Shown in pieces: positions 16,891 to 28,060 of a stretch of 64,000 nt of DNA; positions within the stretch are counted from its first letter, which is position 1; each line of letters begins with the position of its first letter. Below the pieces are notes generated by a model. That model was not told the DNA's origin and searched no databases. It saw nothing but the letters and a program-made list of their open reading frames with translations. The position numbers and the translations under genes were made by a program. The stretch covers positions 622,501-686,500 of the forward strand of contig BSQZ01000035.1 of assembly GCA_033239005.1 (NCBI GenBank), in the 5' to 3' direction. This stretch comes from Lamellibrachia satsuma (Eukaryota > Annelida > Polychaeta > Sabellida > Siboglinidae).

Positions 16891-17760
16891 GTGGGGGAGA
16901 CGGGAGGGAAGACAACCGGAGTGAAGGAGAGGGGAGTAGCGGAGACAGGAGGGAAGGAGAAGGGAGTGGGGGAGACGGGAGGGAAAACAACCGGAGTGAA
17001 GGAGAGGGGAGTAGGGGAGGCAGGAGGGAAGGAGAAGGGAGTGGGGGAGACGGAAGGGAAAACAACCGGAGTGAAGGAGAGGGGAGTGGGAGAGACAAGA
17101 GCAAAGGAGTGGGAAGTGGGGGAGACAGGAGGGAAGGGGTCAGGACAGAATGTGATGGAGGGGATCGAAAGGAAGAGTTATTCTGCAGCAGTGATAGAGG
17201 GGGTGAGGAAGAGAGCGAGGGTGTTTGTGGGGGATTCGATAGTTAGGAAGACCGACAGAGTCTTAAACAAGGGAGATGATGTGGTGGTCTGCTTGTCTGG
17301 AGCCAAAATAGAGGCGATAACTGAGAGGGTAAAAAACATCGTAGGCTCGGGTAAGGGTGGATCTGTTTTAGTACACGTAGGGACAAATAACGTAGAGAGT
17401 GAGGGTACAACTGCCATAGTTAGGAAATATAGGCAGTTGGTCAGAACACTAAAACAGACGCGGGTTGAGCAGGTAATACTGTCAGGGATTTTACCTGTAA
17501 TGGGCACGAGGGGTCACAAATATCGAAATTGTCGGGGGATGGCAATTAACATGTTAGTCCATAGGCTGTGTAGGGAAGAGGAAGTTGGATTTGTGGATTT
17601 ATGGGGAAGTTTTGTTGGGAGGGCAGATATGTACATGAAGGATGGGCTTCATTTAAGTGGAAAGGGGGCGGCAGTATTCGCGGACAAACTTTCAGCAGCA
17701 GTAGATAGCGACTTGGGTACAATGACAAATATTTTTACAAGGAAACAATCTTTAAACTAG
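16891..17760 (+). CDS. CR1 LINE ORF1: SGNH/GDSL esterase-like protein
   Basis: The ORF encodes 289 aa. Residues 1 to about 75 are Gly/Lys/Glu-rich repeats built on GETGGKTTGVKERG, encoded by a purine-only minisatellite. The SGNH-hydrolase fold follows: block I GDS at 114-116 with the nucleophile Ser, GTNN near 164-167, and DGLHLS at 251-256 supplying the Asp-x-x-His pair. CR1 ORF1 proteins are known to carry such an esterase, often preceded by a PHD-like zinc finger; no zinc-finger cysteines are visible here. The true start may lie upstream of the first ATG. The ORF ends TTA AAC TAG, and the heptamer T TTA AAC sits directly before the stop, in register for a -1 shift into ORF2. Confidence 0.85.
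   Translation: MGETGGKTTGVKERGVAETGGKEKGVGETGGKTTGVKERGVGEAGGKEKGVGETEGKTTGVKERGVGETRAKEWEVGETGGKGSGQNVMEGIERKSYSAAVIEGVRKRARVFVGDSIVRKTDRVLNKGDDVVVCLSGAKIEAITERVKNIVGSGKGGSVLVHVGTNNVESEGTTAIVRKYRQLVRTLKQTRVEQVILSGILPVMGTRGHKYRNCRGMAINMLVHRLCREEEVGFVDLWGSFVGRADMYMKDGLHLSGKGAAVFADKLSAAVDSDLGTMTNIFTRKQSLN
17751..17757 (+). promoter_or_regulatory. Candidate -1 ribosomal frameshift site (TTTAAAC)
   Basis: The heptamer reads T TTA AAC in the ORF1 frame, matching the X XXY YYZ slippery rule, and is followed at once by the ORF1 stop TAG (17758-17760). After a -1 slip the next codon is CTA at 17757-17759, which is the ORF2 frame. That frame is open from 17709, and ORF2 has no in-frame ATG until well inside the protein (first Met near residue 54, within NIMVED). 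I did not find a convincing downstream pseudoknot by eye. Confidence 0.5.
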
Positions 17761-17762
17761 AA

Positions 17763-20636
17763 GTGCAGGGGGGTTACCTAGAGGTGTCTCATGCAGAACA
17801 AGAGGCCACTAGCACAGATAAACCAATATCAAATCATCCGAAAAACATCTCTGAAAAAGGTTATAGATGCGGATGTTTAAATGCAAGGAGCATAGTAAAT
17901 AAGAAAAACGAATTAAATATTATGGTAGAAGATATTGACCCTCACATAATTGGTATAACTGAATCATGGGCCAACATAGATATAACAGATGCTGAATTAG
18001 GACTGACAGGATACGTAATGTTTAGGAAAGATCGAATAGGAAGAAGGGGCGGGGGAGTTATTTTATATGTTAAAGAATCTATTCAGGCTTATGAAATAAA
18101 ACTAGAAAGGGAAGCAGATTGCGATGAAGCTGTTTGGTGCAAAATTGTTTCAGGAAATTCAAAATTAACTATTGGATTAGTTTACCGAAGTCCAAACATA
18201 AACGAAGAGGACAACACAAAAATAAAAAACGCTATAAAGGAAGTTAGTAAAGGGGAATGTATCATAATGGGAGATTTTAACCATGGACACATACAATGGA
18301 ATTCTCTAGAGAGCACAGGGATTGAGGATCAACAATTTCTATGTTTAATCCAGGATAGCTTTCTTACTCAGCACGTACTAGAACCAACCAGGGGAGAAAA
18401 TGTATTAGATATAGTTTTGTCATCACAAAAAGAATTAGTGGACAATGTAAAAATATTTGAACCATTGGGTAATAGTGACCATAATCAAATACATTTTGAC
18501 ATCAATGTAAAATCAGAAGGTAAAAATAAGAGAACGTACAAGAGAAACTTCCACAAAGGTAACTACAAAGATATGAGAAAATACTTAGCACAGCTAGATT
18601 GGAATAACATGCTGATGAATAAGACCGCAATTGAATGTTGGAATATTCTAAAATATGAAATTGAGAGTATCATCGATAAATTTGTTCCTTTCCGAAAACA
18701 AGGAAAACGGTGTAGAAAGAAACACTTGTCAAAAGAGGCTATTAGAAAAATAATGCTAAAACGAATTATGTGGAGGGTTTATAGGCGTACCAGAAAGGAA
18801 GAAGACTATGCAAAATACAAAGAGGCACTTAATGCAGCTACAACTGAAATCAGACAATCTAAAAGAAGCTATGAGCAAAAACTGGCATGTAACATAAAAA
18901 ATGACAGCAAGAGTTTTTATGCATATGTCAGGAGTAAACAAAACGTACAAGACAAGGTTGGACCTCTAGAAGACAGTGCTGGAAATATAATATCACAGGG
19001 GTTTTTAATGGCGGAAGACCTAAATGGTTACTTCAGTTCATTGTTTACCAAAGAAGATATTAGTTCATTACCAGTTGCTGATGCTAAATTTCAGGGGGCT
19101 AAATCTGAATATTTAGGACCGTTAGTTGTAACTCCAGAATTGGTAGCTAAGAAAATAAAGGCAATGAAGGATAACAAATCATCGGGAGTGGATGGGATTC
19201 CTCCAAAATTACTAATGGAAACAGTAGATCAAATCAGTATACCACTTGCAAGAGTATTCAACTTGTCATTAAAAGAGGGAGTTGTTCCGTTTGAATGGAA
19301 AGAAGCAAATATCATACCATTATTTAAAAAGGGTACGAGAAATAAGTCAGAGAATTACAGACCAGTGAGTTTAACGTCAGTGATTTGTAAATTATTAGAA
19401 AGGTTAATTAAAGACCATATGGTGGACTTCCTCGTTAAGCATAAATTATTAAATTCATCTCAACATGGATTCCTTAAAGCGAGGTCATGCTTAACAAATA
19501 TGTTATGTTTTTTGGAAGAAATCACTAAGTGGATAGACGTGGGATCGCCAGTAGATATTATCTACTTAGATTTTCAGAAAGCTTTTGACAAAGTGCCACA
19601 TCAAAGATTGCTACTTAAATTAAAAGCCCATGGTATCGGGGATAGCATAACTGACTGGATAGAACAATGGCTGACTGACAGAAGACAACGAATTGTAGTA
19701 GATGGAGAAGTTTCAAATTGGAAATCGGTTTTGAGTGGGGTACCTCAAGGATCAGTATTAGGACCTATATTATTCTTAATTTATATCAATGACTTGGACG
19801 ACAGTATAATAAGTAACGTACTGAAATTTGCGGATGACACAAAACTGTTTAGAAAGGTTAATACTGATGGTGATAAACAACATTTACAAAACGATCTAGA
19901 CAGATTAGTGAAATGGTCTGAGAAATGGCAGATGCTGTTCCATTTTGGGAAATGTAAATGCCTACATACAGGACATGGGAACTTGAATGTAAACTATAAA
20001 ATGGGAGATACTGTTCTGGGTACTACTGTAAAAGAAAAGGACTTAGGAGTTACAATAAGCGCTGATATGAAAGTTTCAGAGCAGTGTGGTATTGCAGCTT
20101 CAAAGGGTAATCAAAATATTGGATTGATTAGAAGAAACATAACATACAAGGGAAAAAAGTTAATTATACCTCTTTATAAAGCAATAGTTAGACCTCATTT
20201 AGAATACTGTATACAAGCATGGAGACCATATCGTAAGAAGGATATAGATACGCTCGAACGCATACAAAGGAGAGCAACTAAAATGATTTCAGAACTTAGA
20301 GACCTTAGTTATGAAGAACGCCTGAAAGAATGTGGTTTAACAACTCTAGAGACAAGGAGGTTAAGAGGAGATCAGATTGAAGTTTTTAAGATATTGAATG
20401 GGTATGAAAATATTGATAGAAATATGTTTTTCTCACTCAAGAAGGATAGCAGAACTAGAGGACATGAGGTAAAATTAGTAAAGGATCAATGTAGATTGGA
20501 CATCAGGAAGCACTCGTTCTCACAGAGGACAATAAATGAATGGAACAAATTGTCTACAGATTGTGTAACTGCTAGCAGCGTGAATATGTTTAAAAACAAG
20601 GTTGACACATATCTCAGGAGGGCGGGTTATAAGTAG
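17763..20636 (+). CDS. CR1 LINE ORF2: endonuclease-reverse transcriptase
   Basis: About 957 aa in one open frame. The N-terminal exonuclease/endonuclease/phosphatase-type domain shows LNARS near 40, TESW near 68, GDFNH at 170-174 and SDHN at 238-241. The reverse transcriptase follows with the SSGVDGIPPKLL block near 476, the aspartate-bearing block YLDFQKAFDKVPH at 601, GVPQGSVLGP near 663 and the catalytic box FADD at 689-692. It ends in the C-terminal region typical of CR1. The enzyme nicks target DNA and copies its own RNA. No AUG precedes the endonuclease domain in this frame, so expression probably needs frameshifting or re-initiation from ORF1. The stop at 20634-20636 is followed by the 3' UTR. 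Confidence 0.95.
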   Translation: MQGGYLEVSHAEQEATSTDKPISNHPKNISEKGYRCGCLNARSIVNKKNELNIMVEDIDPHIIGITESWANIDITDAELGLTGYVMFRKDRIGRRGGGVILYVKESIQAYEIKLEREADCDEAVWCKIVSGNSKLTIGLVYRSPNINEEDNTKIKNAIKEVSKGECIIMGDFNHGHIQWNSLESTGIEDQQFLCLIQDSFLTQHVLEPTRGENVLDIVLSSQKELVDNVKIFEPLGNSDHNQIHFDINVKSEGKNKRTYKRNFHKGNYKDMRKYLAQLDWNNMLMNKTAIECWNILKYEIESIIDKFVPFRKQGKRCRKKHLSKEAIRKIMLKRIMWRVYRRTRKEEDYAKYKEALNAATTEIRQSKRSYEQKLACNIKNDSKSFYAYVRSKQNVQDKVGPLEDSAGNIISQGFLMAEDLNGYFSSLFTKEDISSLPVADAKFQGAKSEYLGPLVVTPELVAKKIKAMKDNKSSGVDGIPPKLLMETVDQISIPLARVFNLSLKEGVVPFEWKEANIIPLFKKGTRNKSENYRPVSLTSVICKLLERLIKDHMVDFLVKHKLLNSSQHGFLKARSCLTNMLCFLEEITKWIDVGSPVDIIYLDFQKAFDKVPHQRLLLKLKAHGIGDSITDWIEQWLTDRRQRIVVDGEVSNWKSVLSGVPQGSVLGPILFLIYINDLDDSIISNVLKFADDTKLFRKVNTDGDKQHLQNDLDRLVKWSEKWQMLFHFGKCKCLHTGHGNLNVNYKMGDTVLGTTVKEKDLGVTISADMKVSEQCGIAASKGNQNIGLIRRNITYKGKKLIIPLYKAIVRPHLEYCIQAWRPYRKKDIDTLERIQRRATKMISELRDLSYEERLKECGLTTLETRRLRGDQIEVFKILNGYENIDRNMFFSLKKDSRTRGHEVKLVKDQCRLDIRKHSFSQRTINEWNKLSTDCVTASSVNMFKNKVDTYLRRAGYK

Positions 20637-20740
20637 ATGAACATTGTTGGACTCTCGATAAGCCAATGGCTTCCTTGTCCACTTGCCATCTGGGCCTTTG
20701 GCTTGGATGGCAAATCTTGTTAAATCTTGTTAAATGCTTC

Positions 20741-23126
20741 CGAAATTGGCGTTGCCCTTGACACACATTTCGGTTTGAGCGTTAATGATGTGGTCGTGTG
20801 ATGGCAGCACTGCGTCGTATCCGCATAGTGTGGCGTCACCTAGCGAATACTATTATGACAGAATATTGAACCGGCTGCGACGAAAGTACAGGGGTTAGAT
20901 CACTGTTTTACTTCCTGGTCCATGGTATACGAACCAACGAACGGAGAGCATCTCCTGTGTTGACTTTCTCGAAAATAGTTATAGGATTTGACGAAATCTC
21001 TACAACATCTCAGTGACATATCGTGCATGCTACAACATGTGCAGTTGTGATGAAATCCCAATCGTTATTTTGCGTAGAGGACTAAAAAAGATTAACATGG
21101 TCTCCGATGGAAAATAAATAATGATCTTCCCATACAATATGTTTAGGTTTCACGTTTTTCATGATTTAGTTTTTGTATTGAAAATGTCGCCACCGCGTGG
21201 TCTACTTTTATTGTATTTTGTTGCTATTGCTTCGTAGTAACGTTATGTTGAAACTCATACGCGAGTCACTAAAATGTGTTTCCCTACGGGTATATGAAAA
21301 GATCCGGTGTAAATCCCCAGACAGACTGGCACCACTGGTATATGCATCACATTTCAAGTTTGTGTAGCCTCCCGTAACAAAGCTCCGTGAAGTTGCACCA
21401 CCGGTTACAAAAAAAAAACAATTCCTTCGCTAGCCACAGACCCCATTTAGGATCTGTCCGTCATTGGCCATTACAATAAAGATTCCCGAGGAAAGTGAGG
21501 ATTGCGATTGGTGAGTGAATTTTTCCGAGCACTTTCACTTCGGACATTTTTTAAAAGTTAATGTTTTCTGCACTACGACATTATATCTTTCATTTGATGG
21601 CAATAGACAGACGCTGACAACCATTGCATCACTACACTGGCTATTCCGCAGAACGAATACCAGCATTTTTAAAATCAGTCATCGGGTTGGACCAAAATTT
21701 AGGGGTATCAGTTTTGGGTGCATTTTTCTGAAAAACGAGGTATGTCATGTTCACGACTTTCACACAGCAGACGTGTTAATGGGGCAAAAAAGTGAATAGT
21801 TGGTGTTGTACCAGGTCAAAAAAATTAATGTATTATTCAAAAAACGTAAGTTATCTTTACATATTGTATATATAGTGAGGCATATTTTCCATAAGTATCA
21901 AACTCTAATATGAATTACTTTTTTGTAGCAGTTACATGTATTCGAACTGTTTATCATGTGTCCAGCGTGACCGACGACAATTTACAATATACCCCTACTA
22001 CATACAGTCTGAACAGTTGAAGTGACAGGGACATATGAAACTCTTCTTGATTTATCTAGTATACATGTCAATAAAAAAGAAACAAAAGGTACAACATGAC
22101 ATTTGACTTGGAAACTTTGCTTTTATGTCATTGTTACTTTGGTCATAATTATTATCTGCATATATAGCTTTTTTTTTTGGATAGGCCTTCTTTAAACTAT
22201 TGCAGTTCTCTCATAAGAATGTGGTGACTTGTATAAATAATCTAGATAAATAAATAACCTGCCGTTTTTGTCCCGGGATTGGAACTTTACATAATATGAT
22301 CTAAACAAATTACTGACATAGGTGACGGTGGACACGCAATGTATCTTTAATTAGGCTTTATCATTATACTTCATCATAAAGTAGAAAATGTCCATGACAA
22401 ATATTTAAATCATGTTGTGCCAAGTAACCCTGTACAAACATGTAATCTTTATTTTCTTTCTACAACTTTACTTCACGCATTTTTTTATTTAACATTTGTA
22501 AGTAGTTTGTCTCAAATATTTAATCTCAACTCGTTCGGGAGATAATTGACGTAAAACGAATAACTTGATGTGGTGCTGAACAAGTTACAGTGTCATGCGA
22601 TTGCGGTAATGTGAACTCAGACTGTCTGTCAGGTCATTAACCTCTTGTATATGTGGACGACACTCCTTCACAAGTGGCAACACAGCCACAAAGAAGGTGC
22701 ATATAGATACATCCCACAGTGCACCACCATGTTTGATCTACTCATTCATGCAGCAGACATGTGTTTCCGCAATGTCCATCTGTATGTTAACAACCGTTGC
22801 TGGCCAGGGCAACATGCTTTGATCTTGCCCAACAGAAGAAGGAGAGATGTTTTTGTATCTGGATTTTCCTAGCAAATGAAACATGCAGGTTTTGACGAGA
22901 GGTGTTTTTATTGAAGGGAATTGGCAAGGACAGTTGCTGTATTTAATGTAATAACACTATGAATTCAGAACACAAGTACTCATAGCATAATTTATGAAGG
23001 GTAACTCGTAAGTGATATTGTCCTTGAAATAACGGCCTATAAATATGCGTTGTCTTGCATTGTATATCTTATAGTGTAAAAGTAATGAGTTCATTTCACA
23101 ATGCATCGATACACCTTCCCCTAACT
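20741..23126. other. Intergenic stretch, nothing firm
   Basis: AT-rich, with short frames such as one near 21515-21799 and one near 22645-22872 that have no recognisable domain. No defined repeat boundaries were seen. Confidence 0.4.
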
Positions 23127-23910
23127 GCATGTCCAATGTCACCACATGTCCAGTGTCACCACATGGCCAGTGTCACCACATGTCCAGTGTCACCACATGT
23201 CCAGTGTCACCACATGTCCAGTGTCACCACATGTCCAATGTCACCACATGTCCAGTGTCACCACATGTCCAGTGTCACCACATGTCCAGTGTCACCACAT
23301 GTCCAGTGTCACCACATGTCCAGTGTCACCACATGTCCAATGTCACCATATGTCCAGTGTCACCACATGGCCAGTGTCACCACATGGCCAGTGTCACCAC
23401 ATGGCCAGTGTCACCACATGTCCAGTGTCACCACATGTCCAATGTCACCACATGTCCAGTGTCACCACATGTCCAATGTCACCACATGTCCAGTGTCACC
23501 ACATGTCCAGTGTCACCACATGTCCAATGTCACCACATGTCCAGTGTCACCACATGTCCAGTGTCACCACATGTCCAGTGTCACCACATATCCAGTGTCA
23601 CCACATGTCCAGTGTCACCACATGTCCAATGTCACCATATGTCCAGTGTCACCACATGTCCAATGTCACCACATGTCCAGTGTCACCACATGTCCAATGT
23701 CACCACATGTCCAGTGTCACCATATGTCCAGTGTCACCACATGTCCAATGTCACCACATGTCCAGCGTCACCACATGTCCAACGTCACCACATGTCCAGT
23801 GTCACCACATGTCCAATGTCACCACATGTCCAATGTCACCACATGTCCAGTGTCACCACATGTCCAGTGTCACCACATGTCCAGCGTCACTACATGTCCA
23901 GTGTCACCAT
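23127..23910. repeat. 17-bp minisatellite, about 46 copies
   Basis: Tandem array of GTCCAGTGTCACCACAT with variants GTCCAATG, GGCCAGTG and CATATG. Since 17 is not a multiple of three and the unit lacks a forward-strand stop, the same 17-residue peptide repeats in all three plus-strand frames. This explains the three overlapping frames of 255-326 codons; none is a gene. Confidence 0.97.
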
Positions 23911-24154
23911 TGAGTTTGAAGGTCACATTTCCCCAAATAAACCTTCCACTTTCACCGAAATTACATTCTAATATTGCATGTGCTAGCATTCCTATCCTGT
24001 TTTTCCAATATAAACTGAGGGCTCTTACGCAATAGAAATGGGTCCTAGAGAAATGTTCGTTTTACCAGTAACCAGCAAGTATCCAGCGTCACCACGTTTC
24101 CACGTTTTGTTTGGAAAATTCTTCTTACTAAAGTATGTGTGAATTGCTTTGATG

Positions 24155-24994
24155 TATAGGAAGAGCAACATGTGTCAGACCACTGTAGTTCCTATATAGG
24201 AAGAGCGACATGTGTCAGACCACTGTAGTTCCTATATAGGAAGAGCGACATGTGTCTGACCACTGTAGTTCATATATAGGAAGAGCAACATGTGTCAGAC
24301 CACTGTAGTTCCTATATAGGAAGAGCAACATGTGTCAGACCACTGTAGTTCATATATAGGAAGAGCAACATGTGTCTGACCACTGTAGTTCCTATATAGG
24401 AAGAGCAACATGTGTCTGACCACTGTAGTTCATATATAGGAAGAGCAACATGTGTCTGACCACTGTAGTTCATATATAGTAAGAGTAACATGTATCTGAC
24501 CACTGTAGTTCCTATATAGGAAGAGCAACATGTGTCAGACCACTGTAGTTCATATATAGTAAGAGTAACATGTGTCTGACCACTGTAGTTCATATATAGG
24601 AAGAGCAACATGTGTCTGACCACTGTAGTTCATATATAGGAAGAGCAACATGTGTCTGACCACTGTAGTTCATATATAGGAAGAGCAACATGTGTCTGAC
24701 CACTGTAGTTCCTATATAGGAAGAGCAACATGTGTCAGACCACTGTAGTTCCTATATAGGAAGAGCAACATGTGTCAGACCACTGTAGTTCCTATATAGG
24801 AAGAGCAACATGTGTCAGACCACTGTAGTTCCTATATAGGAAGAGCAACATGTGTCTGACCACTGTAGTTCCTATATAGGAAGAGCAACATGTGTCAGAC
24901 CACTGTAGTTCCTATATAGGAAGAGCAACATGTGTCTGACCACTGTAGTTCATATATAGGAAGAGCAACATGTATCTGACCACTGTAGTTCATA
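24155..24994. repeat. 40-bp minisatellite, about 21 copies
   Basis: Tandem array of a 40-bp unit containing AGGAAGAGCAACATGTGTCA and GACCACTGTAGTTCCTATAT. Variants alternate (CAGACC/CTGACC, CCTATAT/CATATAT), which suggests ongoing rearrangement of unit types. The array is bordered by a 12-bp inverted repeat, AGTATCCAGCGT near 24080 and ACGCTGGATACT near 25021. Confidence 0.97.
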
Positions 24995-27071
24995 TTAGTC
25001 ACTACTAGTTTTTTCCCAGTAACGCTGGATACTGGACGTCCCAAATCCCCCCTCCCCCTCCCCCGGGCAGGAAATATACTGAATGTTAGTACCACCAGGC
25101 ATTTGTAGTATGGGATTTGCTTTTACATATGAAATACTTTTGAAATACATATGAAACGGTATATTTCGTATTTTTCTGGAGGTAGGCCTTTCCGTCGGTG
25201 ACGCTGGACACTCATTTAAAACCCTATTGCATAAGTTTAAACTTTAACATACCATATTTTCCTTGCATTTAGGTTTAGTCATATAATTTGTCAGAATTCC
25301 TTCTTTAACCCCGTATGAAGGGATAGTTTTTCTAAATATATATCAATGACATTCATAAATTAATACAGCTGTATACCTCCACTACGCTGTATACTCAGAA
25401 ATAAAATACAATAATGTTAGCGCAAAAATCAACGTAATACAGTGCTTGCCTATGGCTACATTATACAGTGTAAATTATGCTGCGTATGTTTTCCTTTGAC
25501 TACATGGTTCCTTTGGCAATTATCATTAGTTAGCTTTATGTTTCACACAAAACGACTTATTCACGCAGTTGAAATATGCCAGTATCGATATTGAGGCTGC
25601 AACACAATCGTGTTCTCCCGCCGACCCACCAGGGTATGTCATATTGCAGGGAGCGACTGCCCTGATCGAACGACGAACAAATTACGGTGAGACGCGGTAA
25701 ACTATTGTTACGTTTCCCGGGTCAGAGATGCGACGCTCGCGGAATCCACAACATCTGTTACCAAACAAGACGACATCGCAGACGACAGCGGCACACGCCG
25801 ACTTCATAACCTTTCAGCTGGGCGCCTCTCGCCTTTGTGGTGGCGTTATTCATAACGGCACATACGTAACCCTTCCTACGGGTCAGCTGCGCCCCTTTCC
25901 CCGGCCCTTGACCCTCCCATTATGTCCGGTCCGGTCAGTAATCTATCACGCCCGGGCGGGGAGATCAGAGGCCGGTTAATGGCGACGCGAACGCCCGCCA
26001 ACCAGTGCCATTGAAGTCCCGTCGGCGACGCCGTTACGAAGCTATGATGCCACTTTGCCTGTTTTGACTGTCGGTGATTAATTTACCAGTCATGATGCGG
26101 CGCGCATGCTCGTCAACTTAGCGCGTGCTCGTCCACTTAGCGCCTACGCTTTGATGGACTGCGCCCAATTAGCGCCGATGTGACAACGGTGGACGTTTCC
26201 ATCTCGTAATTTCATCACCTGGGACGGGAAGCCGGCATCATAGGGAAAACACCCGCATTGTAAGCCACTATGTGCGGTATGTGTGTGTGGATGCATGGTT
26301 GCGTGTGTGCGTGCGTGCTTGGGTGCGTGCATGGGTGGTTGCGTGCGTGCGGACGCACCCGCGGACGATACCGACAGCGGACAGACACAGTTATTCTTGC
26401 CATTGTAAATGATATATAGACCGGGTATGCTTGTGTCTGTGTGCGCTTGGATGATTGATTAGATAAATGTGTTTTATTTCACTTATATGTTTGTATTTTG
26501 TACGTGCGCAAGTGCGCATCTTAAACATTTACTATAGATACTCCAATTCAAATAACATATGTTTTCAACGTGAGATAGACAATCACACCTGGTCTGCCTA
26601 TCCGAGGCGGGACGTTCTTTGTGTCGACCGACATGAAGAAAAGTCTAGTCACCAGCTTGCTTACGTGGTGGCCGAGTAGGGTGCACTGAGTGTAAAACTT
26701 CCTTTCAATTCTCTTTTATCGATTTCGTTTTGTTGGTGTGACGACGAAAAAGAGATTTATTATATCAATATTACAATTACAGGACACCTACATCCCAGTG
26801 AATACACGACATCCGCTATTACGTTGGGGAGATCGCTGCGCAGCGTTAAGACAGAAACAGAAGACTAACAATACACATTATAATTTTCACAACAAACATA
26901 ATTATTCTTGCACTATCAGACATATTACTATTATGGGAACTGTTGCTGAAGCAACTATATATATATAATTGTTACGGTAGGTTGATCGCTGTGGCAAATC
27001 CGAATAGTTCTGCAGCTGTTACAGTGAGTGTTTCGGGAGTTGTTGTGGCGGGTAATTCGTTGTGGCGACTG
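24995..27071. other. Intergenic stretch with GC-rich island
   Basis: AT-rich to about 25600. It is GC- and CpG-rich from about 25610 to 26180, with no recognisable exon. A GTGC/GTGT-rich patch follows near 26275-26350. It could hold regulatory DNA for the genes at 27-31 kb, but no motif cluster is firm. Confidence 0.35.
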
Positions 27072-27437
27072 TCACGGTTGTAACAATGGCCGGTTGAGGA
27101 CGTCAGTGTCTGTGCCGCCTGTGGTACTCGCGCCATGTTCCTCGCTGAACAAGACAGCGGAAGCGGTGAGCCACTTCAGTAGGAAGAAGCGGATCAAAAA
27201 CAGGATCAATCCGAAGGTGATAACGCACAGCGATTGCAGCGAAAACTCTTCCTTCAAGTTCTGGTTAGAGCGCGGATGGCCTCGTCTCGTTTGCCCGCTG
27301 GTGCTGTTGTCTGACGACCACCTGCAGCGTGATGTTCGCCGGCTCGAGGCATCGGGGAAACCGTGGTGGATGTGGTCGTTGTCGTCGATGTCGGTGTTAG
27401 CGCGGTAAATCGGCACATCTTCTGTTCGGTTCGTCAT
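27072..27437 (-). CDS. Small single-pass membrane protein, unrecognised
   Basis: A minus-strand frame of 121 aa from the ATG at 27437; an in-frame ATG at 27479 would add 14 residues. The N-terminal 65 residues are polar and rich in Asp, Asn, Arg, Ser and Thr. Residues 69-97 form a strong hydrophobic segment (ITFGLILFLIRFFLLKWL at its core), followed by a short polar tail ending NRPLLQP. Many third positions are C or G, as in the host exons of the ASB-like and cytidine-deaminase genes, which supports real coding. A pyrimidine-rich stretch ending in CAG just before the later ATG could instead make it a 3' exon of a longer gene. It lies divergent to the HES gene. I do not recognise the family. 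Confidence 0.5.
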   Translation of the reverse strand: MTNRTEDVPIYRANTDIDDNDHIHHGFPDASSRRTSRCRWSSDNSTSGQTRRGHPRSNQNLKEEFSLQSLCVITFGLILFLIRFFLLKWLTASAVLFSEEHGASTTGGTDTDVLNRPLLQP

Positions 27438-27769
27438 CGTCTGATCCCGGTTTGTAAGGAAAAGTTGGCGTTGGCCCACAGCTTTGGCGTTTATGCTCGA
27501 TTTCGTTGCTACGTCGGGGTGACGTCACTGAAGGTACATTCGTAGTGCGGAAAATCACGAGTACGGACAAATGTACGGCCTACTTTTAGAGATAAATACG
27601 TGTATCCCTATGTATGACCTCGCTAGGCATATTGTACCGGCGTCATGACAAGAAGCTGAGTCACTTTGACGTGAGCTGCCTATATGGAACGTATACTAAG
27701 ATCAGATGACAGTACAATATACCAGATACCGAGGTGTTCACACATGTCAAACATGCATACCAAGCATCC

Positions 27770-28060
27770 ACACCACGCTAAGATGGTCGGACTATGTGAC
27801 CAGAATTTCGGACACACGTCTGTCAAAGAGATTTTATACAGTGACCTAACGACTGGGACGGCCAGAAGAAGCGATACAAGGACACCGAAGGCACCTCCCA
27901 AGATATTAGACTTTGACCCTGAATCTTGGCCTTGGAAGAGGCTAGCCCAGGATAGCTCACCATGGCGCAGCAAGGTAAAGAAAGCTGACGTTTATTTGAG
28001 CCAAAGCGCATTACTGAGGCTGAGAAGAAACGTAAGGAGAAGAAGTCAGCCGGCAGCACC
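27770..28060 (+). pseudogene. Relic of an RTE-like LINE, RT C-terminal tail
   Basis: Pieces of a familiar LINE C-terminal region appear in shifting frames: LRWSDYVTRISDTRLSKR near 27776, then DGQKKRYKDT near 27858, then SWPWKRLAQDSSPWRSKV near 27930, and finally EPKRITEAEKKRKEKK in another frame. In RTE-like retrotransposons these segments occur in this order after the RT domain. At least two frameshifts and a stop break the frame. The relic lies about 550 bp upstream of the HES TATA box. Confidence 0.65.

Larger units (their letters stand above)
16872..20740 (+). mobile_element. CR1-clade non-LTR retrotransposon, near full length
   Basis: The element has two ORFs and a 3' UTR ending in a short tandem of ATCTTGTTAA, which is the usual CR1 arrangement of a short 3' repeat instead of poly(A). 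ORF1 carries an SGNH-esterase domain and ORF2 an apurinic-type endonuclease followed by reverse transcriptase. ORF2 is uninterrupted and its catalytic motifs are intact, so this copy looks young. The N-terminal part of ORF1 (about 16878-17118) is a purine-rich tandem repeat. The exact 5' end is uncertain because no target duplication was found. Shorter copies of the same family occur at 5262-5390 and 34910-36290. Confidence 0.93.

Noticed and set aside
23055..24035. Three overlapping long plus-strand frames (255-326 codons) with repeated SPHVQCHHMSSVTTCP peptide
   Set aside because: They are the translation of a 17-bp minisatellite without stops; all three frames give the same peptide and there is no gene structure.
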